Source: CAVXFB01 sp963760935
GTDB lineage: Bacteria; Planctomycetota; Planctomycetia; Pirellulales; Thermoguttaceae
Assembly (NCBI GenBank): GCA_963760935.1
Contig: CAVXFB010000007.1
Location: 124,001 to 188,000 of the forward strand
DNA: 64,000 bases
Reading direction: 5' to 3'
Shown piece by piece: positions 54,220-64,000 of the stretch (the first letter of the stretch is position 1; each line of letters begins with the position of its first letter). Under the pieces are notes generated by a model, which made no database searches, was not told the origin of the DNA, and saw nothing but the letters and a program-made list of their open reading frames with translations. Position numbers and translations under genes: made by a program.

Positions 54220-55833
54220 TCATGGGGCAGACTGGTGTGGCGGCCTCTCTCCTGCCAACAGAGTGCGGCCAATGGCGTGGGAATCCTTGTGGTCTGCCGC
54301 GAGGTCCACTGTATTTGCACCACGGTCTGCACGATCAATGCTAAGTGCCGGTAGCCCGGCGCTGGCGTCCGTTGATGCCCGGATCAGTGGGCCGGGGAAA
54401 ATGCCTGCTGCCAGGACCACGGCCGTGCATGCGATGGCCACCCACCACGCACCCATACCGCCCTGCGCACGGGGCATAGCCAACGGCGTACGGAAGTACA
54501 TTACCGCCACAACGCGGAGATAATAGGCCGCCGCGATGGCTGCGTTTAGCACGCCGAGCACGGCCAACGCCGTGAACCACCACCAGAGAGCCCTATCGGC
54601 GCCTGCCATGCCACCGACATTCAAGGCACTGCCAAACACCAGCAGCTTGCCCCAGAAACCGGCCATCGGCCACGCGCCCGCCAGACTGAACATGCAAACC
54701 GCCAAGAGGGCCGCGGCGGCGGGTCGGGTTCGGCCAACTCCGGCCAATTCCTCGACAGCGTCGATGCGGCGACCGGGTCGGCCCAGATGCTGCAAAAGGG
54801 CGAACGCGCCGATAGTGGCGGCCGAATAAGCCACGAAATAGAATCCCGTGGCCGCCATGCCGTTCCACGGTCCTGCTTGGTTCTGTGTAGCCAGCGCGAC
54901 GGCCACACCGATGAGCATGTAGCCTGCGTTGGCAATCGACGAATAGGCCAAGAGCCGTCGGAGGTCATCTTGCCAGAGCGCGAGCACATTGCCCCAGGTC
55001 ATTGTGATCGCCGAGACGATCGCCACGGCGTGCCAAGTATACGCCTCCACGCCCGGCATTGTCGCCAAAAGGAGCCGAACCATGACCACTAGCCCTGCCG
55101 CCTTCGGCACCACCGATAGCAACGCGGCATTGGGATGTGTCGTACCCTGATATACATCTGGAGCATAGAAATGAAACGGAACCGCGGTGACGCGGAAACA
55201 TAGGCCGGCCAACACCAGTGCGATCGCCACCTTCGAGAGGGCGCCAAACTGCAAGCCGCCAGCGGTATCTTGGATCGATCGACTGGCGGTGGCAAAGTGC
55301 GTCGAACCGGCCACTCCGTAGAAAAAACTGAACCCATAAAGCAGGATCGCCGAGGAAAGGATGCTCAAGAAGAAATACTTGACCGTAGCCTCTTGGCTCG
55401 AAGAATCGCGGCGACCGAGGTATAGAAGCACATAGGTCGGAATCGAAATCAGTTCCAAGGCAACGAACAGCAACACCAAGTTGGCAGCCGCGGCAACAAG
55501 CATCAGCCCTGCGATCGTCAACAACATCGATCCGGTGTATTCGGACGCACCGGTATCCGTCGGTGGTCGAGACACTATGAGTGTGAAAGCCGCTCCGACG
55601 GCAATCGCCAGCCATCGAACGTTCCAAGACAGAGCGTCAAAGTTCAGCGGCCCACTAAGGCCCGACGGCCCATGTTGCGTAGCCAACGCCGCGGCCGCCA
55701 GTAGCATTGCCGCGCCGGCGATCCAACGCCACGCGGTTTGCGACGACGAGAATGCCCCGCCGACGTAAATCGTCACCGCGGCGGCAATCAGCACGATCTC
55801 GGGCGTCAGTAGATAGATGGTGTTGGGAGTCAT
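54220..55833 (-). CDS. nuoN: NADH-quinone oxidoreductase subunit N
   Basis: 537 residues, about 14 membrane helices. Key blocks are VLLFVALELISIPTYVLLYL (TM5 Glu), KVAIALVLAGLCFRVTAVPF with HFYAPDVYQGTTHPNAALL and QDDLRRLLAYSSIANAGYML. It is one of three antiporter-like proton-pumping subunits of complex I in the cytoplasmic membrane. Its start overlaps the nuoM stop by four bases. The final 40 residues (DRGANTVDLAADHKDSHAIG) form a polar extension with no known role. Confidence 0.95.
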   Translation of the reverse strand: MTPNTIYLLTPEIVLIAAAVTIYVGGAFSSSQTAWRWIAGAAMLLAAAALATQHGPSGLSGPLNFDALSWNVRWLAIAVGAAFTLIVSRPPTDTGASEYTGSMLLTIAGLMLVAAAANLVLLFVALELISIPTYVLLYLGRRDSSSQEATVKYFFLSILSSAILLYGFSFFYGVAGSTHFATASRSIQDTAGGLQFGALSKVAIALVLAGLCFRVTAVPFHFYAPDVYQGTTHPNAALLSVVPKAAGLVVMVRLLLATMPGVEAYTWHAVAIVSAITMTWGNVLALWQDDLRRLLAYSSIANAGYMLIGVAVALATQNQAGPWNGMAATGFYFVAYSAATIGAFALLQHLGRPGRRIDAVEELAGVGRTRPAAAALLAVCMFSLAGAWPMAGFWGKLLVFGSALNVGGMAGADRALWWWFTALAVLGVLNAAIAAAYYLRVVAVMYFRTPLAMPRAQGGMGAWWVAIACTAVVLAAGIFPGPLIRASTDASAGLPALSIDRADRGANTVDLAADHKDSHAIGRTLLAGERPPHQSAP

Positions 55834-57459
55834 GGAGACGTGGCAGAAGGAACATCGCCCCGCACTCTCTGGGAGAGGGGACTAAGTTGCGGAGCTTTCC
55901 GTTGTTCGTCGGCCGCCCGCATCGCAGGCGCGGTCAACGCATCGAGCGTCGGGGCCATCCGGTCGAGAAAGAATCGTGGCTGCAATCCGATCCAGACGAT
56001 CATGATCACCAGCGGCGTGAGGCAGCAAACCTCTCGCAGTGAAAGGTCGCGCGCGGGCGCATCCGTCTCGTGTTGCGGTTCGTGCGGCGGGCCAAAGAAG
56101 ACTCGCTGATACATCCACAGCATGTACCATGCGCCGAGAACAATGCCCGTTACGCCCAACACGCCGATCAAGCGGAACTCGAATTCGTGTGCCGCTGGGG
56201 CTTCGGCCCAACCTCGCTGAAACGTGCCCAAGAGAATCAGGAACTCGCCCACAAATCCATTAAGTCCCGGCACGCCGATACTGGAGAACGTAAGCACAAG
56301 CATGAAAAACGCCAGAACGGGCAGCCGTGCGGCCAGGCCGCCAAAATCGCTAAGCCGCCGCGTATGATACCGCTCGTACAGCATGCCGACGACCGCGAAA
56401 AGTCCGCCGGTCGACAGTCCGTGATTGACCATTTGCAGCACGCCGCCCTGCACGCTAAGCCGATTCAGTGCGAAAAGGCCCAACATGCAAAAACCCAGGT
56501 GGCTGACACTGGAATACGCGATCAGCCGTTTGAGGTCGGACTGTGCCAGCGCAACCAGCGCCATAGATGATGCCCGCCACCGAAAGCCACAGCATCCACG
56601 GCATCAGTAGCGCCGTGGCGTCGGGCAACATCGCGATATTGAATCGCGCGAATCCATACGTCCCCAATTTCAGCAGCACCCCTGCAAGAATCACGCTGCC
56701 GGCCGCCGGCGCTTCGACGTGGGCCAGCGGCAGCCACGTATGCAGCGGAAACAGCGGCACCTTGATTGCGAATCCGGCAAACAGCGCCAGGAAGATCCAC
56801 GTCTGGAGTTCCGGGTCGATCGGTTGTTGATGCAGCGCGGCGGTCAACTCCGGGATCGAGAATGTCAACGTCGGCACGGCGCCGCCGGCGGGATGATAAT
56901 AATGCCACAGCACGATTGAGAGCAACCCCACGAACGTCAGCACACTGCCCGCAAAGGTAAACAGAAAAAACTTCATCGCGGCCCAGCGGCGCTGATCGCT
57001 TCCCCATATTCCGATCAGGAAGAACAGTGGAATCAGGGTGAACTCGAAGAAGACGTAAAACAGAATGATGTCGCGGGCGACAAACACTCCGAGCATGCCG
57101 CTTTCCAGAATCAGAAGCAGTCGATAATAGAGCGATGCCTGTCGGTCGATCGCTTCCCAGCTAATCAAGACCGCGACGATCATTAGCAGCGAAGTCAGAG
57201 CGAACAGCCAGATGCTTAAGCCATCCAGTGCGACGCTAAAGCGTACATCCACTGGCGCTCCGACCGATGCCAGCCACGGCACGTCGGTCGTAGCGAATGG
57301 TTCAACACCGCCCGGATACGCCGCAACCAATGCGACCGTCATGCCGAACACGGCAAGCGCAATCACAAGCGCGGCCATGCGTGCCCGCGATCGGTCAGCG
57401 ACCGGCAGCAAAGCGCCGGCAAGCGGCAGTAGCAGTGTGATTAGCAGCAGAACGGCCAT
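55830..57459 (-). CDS. nuoM: NADH-quinone oxidoreductase subunit M, with one frameshift
   Basis: The first frame (57459 to about 56563) has DIILFYVFFEFTLIPLFFLI (conserved Glu) and VPLFPLHTWLPLAHVEAPAA, ending LWLSVAGIIYGA. The second frame continues LVALAQSDLKRLIAYSSVSH and VPGLNGFVGEFLILLGTFQR to 55830. One inserted base near 56558-56563 restores IIYGALVALAQSDLK, a strongly conserved stretch. Together this is a full antiporter-like proton-pumping subunit of complex I. A real knock-out within an otherwise conserved operon is improbable. Confidence 0.92.
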
Positions 57460-57636
57460 TCAAATATCTCTTGCAGCAAATTAGACATTGCGGTTGGTCA
57501 TAATCGGGGCACCGAAATTGCAGTGACTATTGAGTCCTGCACTGGTAATGGAACGAGGGCTCGTGAAACGAGCCCGGTTCTCCGGGAGAAAACGTCGGAA
57601 CTGTTCCATAATCAACCACGGAACCAATAATCCTCC

Positions 57637-59771
57637 CTATATCAACAGTGAAACCAGCAACACCAACAGCACCCCAATCATCATGACGAGCGCGTAGAAC
57701 TGCACCAGGCCGTTTTGACTCGGCCGCACCAGGCGCCCACCAACTTTGGCACATTACCGCACAGGTCTACCAGTCCGTCAATGACGTAGTGATCGATGGC
57801 CGCCGCCAGGCTCGCAATGCCCAACAACGGCCACACGACCAGCACCGAGTAGAGTTGATCGATGAAGAACTTTCCGTACGAAAGGCTGTAGAGCCCCAAA
57901 ACGTCCATGATCCTGGCCAGCCAGGCTGCCTTCTTTCGGTTGCCGAGATAGATGGCCGCTGCGAGCGAAATTCCCAAGAGCGTAATGATCGTTGTCGTTA
58001 TCGCCATGCTTGCATGTTGAACCGCCGACGGCTCGGCATGCCCACTCTCCAGTGCCCCTAAGTACGCAAGCGACGGCGTCGCAGCCAGAAACGGCATCAA
58101 GCCGTGTGTCCATTCGAAATATGCTCCGACCACCAACGACCCGATAGCCAGCACCACCAAGGGCCCCGTCATTGTGCCGGGCGATTCGTGGGCGTGGTGA
58201 CCGGCCTCCGGCGGAATCTTCTCTGGCCCAAAGAACGTCATAAAATACGGCCGGAACATGTAGAAATCGATCAACAACACACCGGCAAGCGCCGTGGCGA
58301 GCAACAGTTTGTAAACATCGACGCCCGCGCCCCCGGCGGCTCGTTGCCCAACAGCCAGCAGGATCGCGTCTTTGCTCCAGAACCCGGCGAAAGGCCACAC
58401 GCCGGCAATCGCCAGGCAGCCGAACAGAAACGTCCAGTGTGTGACGGGCATGCGGCGCCGCAGCCCGCCGAGCCGCCGAATGTCGAGTACTCCGCCCATA
58501 GCATGCATCACGCTGCCGGCGCCGAGAAACAACAGGGACTTAAAAAATGCGTGTGTCAGCAGGTGAAACATGCCCGCCACAACGCCGATTAACGACCCGG
58601 TGCCCAACGCAAGAAACATGTAGCCGAGATGGCTGATCGTCGAATAGGCCAGGATGCGTTTCAAGTCGGTCTGCGTAACGGCAATGATCCCGCCTAGAAG
58701 CGCCGTACTGCCGCCAATTATGGCAACGACGTACTGAGCGTCGGGCGCTGCGGCAAAAAGCGGCATACACCGCGCGACCATATACACGCCGGCAGTTACC
58801 ATCGTGGCCGCGTGAATCAAGGCGCTGACCGGCGTCGGGCCTTCCATGGCGTCCGGCAGCCAAACATGCAACGGAATCTGTGCGCTCTTCCCACACGCGC
58901 CGAGCATCAACAAGAGGCAGATGGTTGTTGCCGGCCAGCCGCCGACAAAATTGCCCGGCGACGCGAGCCGCGACTGCCCCAGCACTCCCATGATGACCTT
59001 TCCATCAAGGACCGTATCATGGAAGTCGAGCGTGCCATACATGGTCCAAATCAGGAACAGGCCGATTAGAAAGCCGCAATCGCCGATGCGGTTGACCAGG
59101 AATGCTTTCTTTCCTGCTGCGGCGGCCGCTGGCTTCTCGAACCAGAAACCGATCAGCAGATAGCTGCACAGGCCCACTGATTCCCAAAATACGTAGAGCA
59201 ATACGAAATTGCTCGCCGAAACGAGCATCGTCATCGAAAAGACGAACAGTCCGATATAGGTAAAGAACCTCCAATAGCCCGGGTCGTCGCGCATGTAGCC
59301 AATCGAATAGATGGCCACCAGCGTGGAGATGCACGTGACGATGGCCAGCATGGTGACCGTTAGTGGATCGGCTCGTAAGTCGATGCCGATCCGCAGCGTC
59401 GCCGCCTCTCCATTTTCAGGTGGGATGGAGTGAGTGCGACCGGCATTTGATGCGGCCGAGTCGTTGCTGCCCTCACCTGCGGTCCTTGCCATAAACGACG
59501 ATGGCAGTGGGCTACCCACATCAACCCACCGCCAAAGCGTCACAACTTCCGCTATCTGCTTCGGGCCGTTCTCGTGCGCTGTGGTTCGGTCGATCTTCTG
59601 CTGCATCTCGAACAGCAATACAATGCTGGCCAAGAAACTCAGCAAAAGCGCCGTGACGACCGGAATGTGGCTGCGCCCGCGGAGAATGTGTTTGCCCAGC
59701 GCAGCCGTCACGAGCGTGGCCGCCAAGGGCAACGCCGGAATCAACAGCAGCAACGTCTTAATGTCCAACAT
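57637..59771 (-). CDS. nuoL: NADH-quinone oxidoreductase subunit L, with one frameshift at the C-terminus
   Basis: The main frame contains FVLLYVFWESVGLCSYLLIG, IPLHVWLPDAMEGPTPVSAL and TQTDLKRILAYSTISHLGYM. It breaks near 57731-57738, and the next frame supplies the usual last helix (RLVRPSQNGLVQFYALVMMI, GVLLVLLVSLLI) ending at TAG 57637. It is the distal proton-pumping subunit of complex I. An insertion after the first helices (residues about 65-125, with ASNAGRTHSIPPENGEAATL) is Ser/Asn-rich and longer than in most homologues. Confidence 0.92.
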
Positions 59772-59819
59772 GGGGATCGCTACATTCGCCTGTCGTGCAA
59801 TTTCGCCAATTCACTCTTG

Positions 59820-60266
59820 CTAGACCCTCGGCCGATAAAGTGTGTCTCTCGCCGGTATGTCAGGCTGGACTCCCGCCGGCGGCAGGTGTGGCAACGGCTC
59901 GCCCCGTTCTTCGGGTTCCTTCAGTGGTTCTTCTCTGAAAGTCGGCAGATTCGCCTCGCGAAGCGTTTGCCAGTGGGCGATGTCCAGTTCACCGCGACGT
60001 GCAAACAACATGAGGATCAACGCCAAGGCAATAGCCGCTTCGCACGCTGCCACAGCGATAATAAACAATACGAGCATCTGGCCGCCGAAGTCATTGCGAA
60101 ACCGACTCCAGGCCACGAGACTTAGTGAGACGCCCTGCAACATGATCTCTAATGACAAAAACATCACAATCATGTTCCGTCGGCTCAAGAAACCAATCAT
60201 GCCGATGCCAAACAACAGCGCCCCGACGATCAAGTAGTTGTTCAGTAGTGCGAATTCAGTGGCCAT
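59820..60266 (-). CDS. nuoK: NADH-quinone oxidoreductase subunit K with C-terminal extension
   Basis: 148 residues. Three helices of NuoK are clear (NYLIVGALLFGIGMIGFLSR, MFLSLEIMLQGVSLSLVAWS with the pumping Glu, and VLFIIAVAACEAAIALALIL with the second Glu). The usual protein ends at about residue 100; here a hydrophilic tail of some 50 residues (FREEPLKEPEERGEPLPHLP) follows. It belongs to the proton path of complex I. The gap to nuoJ is 6 bp, so they are translated together. Confidence 0.93.
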   Translation of the reverse strand: MATEFALLNNYLIVGALLFGIGMIGFLSRRNMIVMFLSLEIMLQGVSLSLVAWSRFRNDFGGQMLVLFIIAVAACEAAIALALILMLFARRGELDIAHWQTLREANLPTFREEPLKEPEERGEPLPHLPPAGVQPDIPARDTLYRPRV

Positions 60267-60272
60267 CAGGAT

Positions 60273-60968
60273 CTAGTCCGCTGTTTTATGCGCAACAATG
60301 GCAGCCGCGCCGACGACGGCCACCAATAGCAACACGCCCGCCACTTCGACCGCCAGCAGGTGACGACCAAAAAGCTCTCCGCCCAGACGGGCGACGTGTT
60401 GTGGATCGAGGACCCCCGTGACTAGCGCTTCCTGGGTTGGAGGTTCAATGATCAGATTCGGATGCCCCAACGCTCCGCCGATGGTCAACGACAGTACCCC
60501 AACGATGATAATGCCGGTGACGGCCGAAATGAGCGCCTCCCAACTGACCTGATCGTATGCAGTCTTGCCCTCGGGCTGGGCAAGCATCAAGACGAAAAGG
60601 AACGTGACCAGGATTGCCCCAGCGTAGACCACAATGGTGGCAACCGCCAAGAACTGGGCGCCCGTGAAGAAGAACAGAGCGGCTGTGCCCAAGAGTGACT
60701 GACCGAACCAAATCGCGCAGTAGACCGGGCTACGGAACGTGACCGCGGCAGCAGCGGAGGCCACCGTTGTGAAGGCCAGGACGAGAAACAGGCTGTCCGC
60801 CATCCAATCGCCCAGCCGCGGCACCTGCGATGCGCCGAGGCCGAGGGCGATCACACTGAGCAAAATCCCTATGCCCCGCCCGCCCGTTGTGCCACGCGGC
60901 AGCATGAGCCACATACCCAGCGCACCAAGCACCGTGGTCAGTGTCAAAATGTGATATGGGTCGGACAT
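60273..60968 (-). CDS. nuoJ: NADH-quinone oxidoreductase subunit J
   Basis: 231 residues with an extra N-terminal pair of helices (ILTLTTVLGALGMWLMLPRG, GIGILLSVIALGLGASQVPR) before the NuoJ core: FRSPVYCAIWFGQSLLGTAA and VVYAGAILVTFLFVLMLAQP, the pi-bulge helix of complex I. The last helix is LLAVEVAGVLLLVAVVGAAA. It is a membrane-arm subunit near the quinone site. The N-terminal addition is longer than in E. coli. Confidence 0.92.
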   Translation of the reverse strand: MSDPYHILTLTTVLGALGMWLMLPRGTTGGRGIGILLSVIALGLGASQVPRLGDWMADSLFLVLAFTTVASAAAAVTFRSPVYCAIWFGQSLLGTAALFFFTGAQFLAVATIVVYAGAILVTFLFVLMLAQPEGKTAYDQVSWEALISAVTGIIIVGVLSLTIGGALGHPNLIIEPPTQEALVTGVLDPQHVARLGGELFGRHLLAVEVAGVLLLVAVVGAAAIVAHKTAD

Positions 60969-61039
60969 GAGAGTAACTAAACAAAAAGCGATCTTGGATG
61001 CGCGGTTGTTGTCAAGCGAAAATCAATCATCCATAGGAT

Positions 61040-61603
61040 TCATTGTTTGTCGTCGGTGGTTCGTTCTTCCTCATTCTGTCGGCGTTCCCGGTTGCTCCTT
61101 ACCGGTTCTTTGTCCTTTGTCAGGTCATAAATGCTCAAGAGCTTGTCCTTATCGAAGATCATCTCCTCGCGACTCTTGCCCGACAGATCGTATAGGCTCG
61201 TAAGTTCGATGGCGTCCACCGGGCAGGCCTCCTCGCACATGCCGCAGTAGATACATCGCAACTCATCGATGGTGAAGCTCTCGGGATACTTTTCGCGGTC
61301 GGGCCAGGGACTTTCCGCCGCAATGATGTCGATGCAATGGGCGGGGCAGGCCGTGGCGCAAAGAAAGCACGCCACGCATTTCACACGTCCCTCGGCATCG
61401 CGATTCAACCGATGCACACCCCGGTAGATCAATGGATCGGGAATCACATGACGTTCATCGGGCGACTGCACCGTCTTCTTGCGATGGAACAGATGCCGCA
61501 AGGTTGTCGTCATTCCCTGGATAAACAGCAGGAGATACGACTTGCCGGCCGGACCCAATTGGGGTTCGTTCACCCAGGCAATCTGCTTGTCGTCCGACTT
61601 CAT
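61040..61603 (-). CDS. nuoI: NADH-quinone oxidoreductase subunit I (two 4Fe-4S clusters)
   Basis: 187 residues. Two ferredoxin motifs, CVACFLCATACPAHCIDI and CIYCGMCEEACPVDAIEL, bind clusters N6a and N6b that pass electrons towards quinone. The N-terminal LLLFIQGMTTTLRHLFHRKK is the membrane-attached amphipathic part. The charged tail (RSNRERRQNEEERTTDDKQ) is variable. Its ATG overlaps the nuoH stop (ATGA), showing translational coupling. Confidence 0.95.
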   Translation of the reverse strand: MKSDDKQIAWVNEPQLGPAGKSYLLLFIQGMTTTLRHLFHRKKTVQSPDERHVIPDPLIYRGVHRLNRDAEGRVKCVACFLCATACPAHCIDIIAAESPWPDREKYPESFTIDELRCIYCGMCEEACPVDAIELTSLYDLSGKSREEMIFDKDKLLSIYDLTKDKEPVRSNRERRQNEEERTTDDKQ

Positions 61604-62813
61604 ATTGTTCCTCCCCGACGCGGAACGTTGTTGCTACGCGTCGGATCAATTGCAACTGTAACGAGCCAGGCCAAGATCATCGCCCCCCAGCCCGCAATCG
61701 CCGTGCTCCGCGCGGTCGCGAGCCCTGTGATATGCGCCAGCCGGCTACCATACTCTAGCCACACGGCCACGGCAACCACGTTTACCAATCCCCACGGGAG
61801 CATCACCTTCCAAGCGAGATCCATCAATTGGTCGTAGCGAAAACGCGGCCAACTCCACCGGGCCAGCATGAAGAACAAAATAACGCCCATTACCTTGGCC
61901 AGCAGTACGATCACCCGCAACACGGCGACTGGCCACGTAATATCGACGCCGGAACCTGTCAGGCCCCAGAAATGCCAGCCGCCCAAGAACAAGATGACAA
62001 TCGAGAACGCGGCCGTGACCATGTGCAGAAACTCGGCGACCATATACATCATCAGCTTCACGCCGGCGTACTCCGTATGGTAGCCGCCAACGAGCTCCTG
62101 TTCGGCCTCGGGCAGGTCGAAGGGGAGTCGGGCGGCCTCGGCAAATGACGCCACGCAAAAGACGACGAAGCCCAACGGCTGTGTGAGTACGTTCCACATG
62201 CCCGTCTCGGCTTGGTTATAGATTATCGTATCGAGTCGCAACGAGCCGGAGGCGAGTACTACGCCCAGGATGCCAAGTCCCAGCGGCAATTCATACGAGA
62301 TCAGTTGAGCTCCGCTTCTTACGCGCCAAGAAAGCTGTATTTGTCATTGCTGGCCCAACCACCGAGAACGACTCCGTAGACCGCGATGCTACTGACCGCG
62401 AAGACATAGACCATGCCGACGTCGATTCCCGGTGCAACGATCAGTGAGATGGGCGCCTTGATTCCCCACGAGGCCGGAAAGATATCGGGAGGAATCACGC
62501 TGCCGAATGGGATGACGGCGAAAATGGCGACCGCGGCCACAAAGATCGTCGTCGGAGCCACGAAATAGAGGACTTTGTCGACGTGGCTGGGCGTGAACTC
62601 GGCTTTGAAGATGAACTTCACGCCGTCAGCCAGCGGTTGTCCCAACCCGAAGAGACGGACTTTTGTCAGCGGAATCCCCACCCGGTTTGGCCCGAGCCGG
62701 TCCTGCACCCACGCGGCAATCCACCGCTCCAGCAGCACCAGGTATGCTGCGGCCGTCATCAGGCCCGCGATCAGCAGGGCAATCTTCAGCAACGGTTCGA
62801 TGAACAACTGCAT
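61600..62813 (-). CDS. nuoH: NADH-quinone oxidoreductase subunit H, with one frameshift
   Basis: From ATG 62813 (MQLFIEPLLKIALLIAGLMT) the frame covers ERWIAAWVQDRLGPNRVGIP and GQPLADGVKFIFKAEFTPSH, reaching a stop at 62319 after YSFLGA. The next frame continues RSGAQLISYELPLGLGILGV, AEAARLPFDLPEAEQELVGG and YAGVKLMMYMVAEF to 61600. One base added near 62319-62326 restores YSFLGALRSGAQLISYE, a conserved quinone-site loop. It forms the quinone-binding membrane subunit joining both arms of complex I. Confidence 0.92.
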
Positions 62814-62876
62814 AGTGGATTGGAAACTGTAAATGTTTCGCTGTTTAGCGGTCACACAGTCGGCGTCGCGACGCCA

Positions 62877-64000
62877 TCATGCCAATAGGTTTGAACGCAA
62901 ATCAATTCCCGTGTCGGGCATCTGACCGACAGCGGCCGAAAAGTACATAATTTCGCGGGCGAGTTCCTGCAGCACAGCCGTCGCGTTATACAACCCCTTG
63001 CGTGCGCTGAGTTCCCACAAGAGGCTGCCCTCGGTGCGAACGCCGGCAGGCGGCCGGATGGCCCAACCCGCCGACTGTAGCCGATCGGACCGGTTGACGT
63101 AAGAGCCGTCGCGCTCGGCGTACGCCGCCGAAGGCAAAACGTATGTTGCCAGCGCCGACAGTGGTGACGGAAACAAATCCTGCACGACCGAAAGCTTGAG
63201 CCGTTGGAAACGCCGCGCCGTGTCTTCGTCGATCCAATCTTCCTTGTATCCGCCCGATACCCAAACCGCATCGACCGAGCCGCGGTCCAATTCAGGCAGA
63301 AATTCATCGAATGTCGTCACGCCGTGGGCAAAGTGGGCGATAATGGCTTCTACGCCGCGCCGGTTCGGGCATTTTTCGGCCGAAATCACGAAACCTTTGG
63401 GGAACCGCTCGTCGTCGCCGACCACTGGAATGCGCCGAAGAACAAGGCGAGCATTGGCATCGAGGCCGCGCACAAAGCGGCAAAGCAGGTACGCTTCTTC
63501 GACTGTGAGATGCGGTGAAACAACTACCGCCAAGTGGCCGGCTTCCTTCAAACGCTGAGTCAGTTCAGCCGGCAGCGTGGCCCAATCGAGTTCTATCCGG
63601 TTCTCCCCCTCGCGCCGAAACGGCTGGGCCAGGCGGCGTGGATCATGAACGTGCGGATAGTCGTACCGGCCGTCGTTACAGATCCACCACTGATTCACGA
63701 ACGGGTTTTCCCGGGGCTTAATCCGATAGATGCGGTCCTGGTTCTCTTCAATCCAGATCGAACAACCGGTTGCACAGCCCGTGCAAATGCCGGGGTGCCG
63801 CTTCAAAAACCATACCCGCTGCTTATACAGAAAATCCTTGTCGCCCAGGGCGCCGACAGGGCACAGGTCGACCACGTTGCCCGAGAGTTTGTTGCCTAGC
63901 GGGAATCCGGCCACGACGTCGATTTCCTCGTGCGTGCCTCGGCCGGTGACCATTAGTTCGCTGGTACCGCTGATTTCAGCAGTAAAGCGGACGCAGCGGC
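62877..64000 (-). CDS. nuoG: NADH-quinone oxidoreductase subunit G, C-terminal part, 5' end outside the window
   Basis: The frame is open to the window edge (RCVRFTAEISGTSELMVTGR at the start of the visible part). Then come VVDLCPVGALGDKDFLYKQR and a molybdopterin-type 4Fe-4S box: GICTGCATGCSIWIEENQDR plus WWICNDGRYDYPHVH. The following vestigial molybdopterin domain is short (about 270 residues, VQDLFPSPLSALATYVLPSA) and ends at 62877. NuoG carries Fe-S clusters of the peripheral arm. It is the first visible gene of nuoGHIJKLMN. Confidence 0.92.
   Translation of the reverse strand, partial: RCVRFTAEISGTSELMVTGRGTHEEIDVVAGFPLGNKLSGNVVDLCPVGALGDKDFLYKQRVWFLKRHPGICTGCATGCSIWIEENQDRIYRIKPRENPFVNQWWICNDGRYDYPHVHDPRRLAQPFRREGENRIELDWATLPAELTQRLKEAGHLAVVVSPHLTVEEAYLLCRFVRGLDANARLVLRRIPVVGDDERFPKGFVISAEKCPNRRGVEAIIAHFAHGVTTFDEFLPELDRGSVDAVWVSGGYKEDWIDEDTARRFQRLKLSVVQDLFPSPLSALATYVLPSAAYAERDGSYVNRSDRLQSAGWAIRPPAGVRTEGSLLWELSARKGLYNATAVLQELAREIMYFSAAVGQMPDTGIDLRSNLLA

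Noticed and set aside
1..64000. CRISPR array
   Set aside because: No regularly spaced direct repeats with unique spacers were seen; the only short tandem repeats are contiguous units at 8431-8498 and 21268-21299.

Overview
The window looks like chromosomal DNA of a planctomycete, probably from or near the Pirellulales. This is inferred from gene content, not from a marker gene. The content includes secreted proteins with dockerin-like EF-hand pairs and PEP-CTERM tails, a DUF1571 protein, planctomycete-type beta-barrel proteins, a subtilase with an N-terminal 'LEVRHLMDA' leader motif, a lysine/alanine-rich histone-like protein, and many hybrid regulators. GC content is moderately high and genes lie on both strands.

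Layout. 1-4.9 kb: the end of a C_GCAxxG_C_C-type redox protein, then a deoxysugar locus (RhaT-like symporter, UroD-like protein, Tat-exported GH29-like fucosidase, divergent AraC regulator). 4.9-19.5 kb: a GT2 glycosyltransferase, a sensor kinase with an NtrC-type response regulator, a zinc-ribbon membrane protein, a 1,113-residue subtilase, a triple-PAS kinase, a dual-specificity phosphatase and two outer-membrane-type proteins. 19.6-24.9 kb: an intact tRNA-Ser(UGA), a second tRNA-Ser 3' half 720 bp away, and a cluster of insertion sequences, including an IS982 element nested in an older ISKra4-like transposase. 24.9-33.6 kb: two thioredoxin-like proteins, a DUF1571 protein, a MATE exporter and two secreted proteins whose unrelated catalytic N-termini share a nearly identical C-terminal cassette. 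33.7-41.8 kb: a graveyard of ISKra4-like, IS630, IS3 (two), IS110 and IS701 elements with scraps of host genes, including a restriction-modification C-terminus and the start of a SWIM-finger protein. 42-52 kb: an HTH regulator, pyrophosphatase, CDF transporter, CBS-MgtE-like transporter, TlpA-like protein, CYTH enzyme, lpxB, site-2 protease, histone-like protein and Mrp ATPase. 52.1-54.0 kb: an overlapping pair made of a sigma54-activator-like protein with a degenerate ATPase and a receiver-like partner. 54.2-64 kb: the complex I run nuoG-H-I-J-K-L-M-N on the minus strand, with nuoG cut by the window edge.

A striking property is the number of single-base frameshifts in genes that should be intact (lpxB twice, nuoH, nuoL, nuoM, the histone-like gene, an outer-membrane protein). 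In each case the next frame continues the same family without a gap. The simplest explanation is uncorrected indels in the assembly, so I annotate those genes across the break rather than as two genes. The IS copies also contain genuine decay: an in-frame stop, a 16-bp tandem duplication, truncations and nested insertions.
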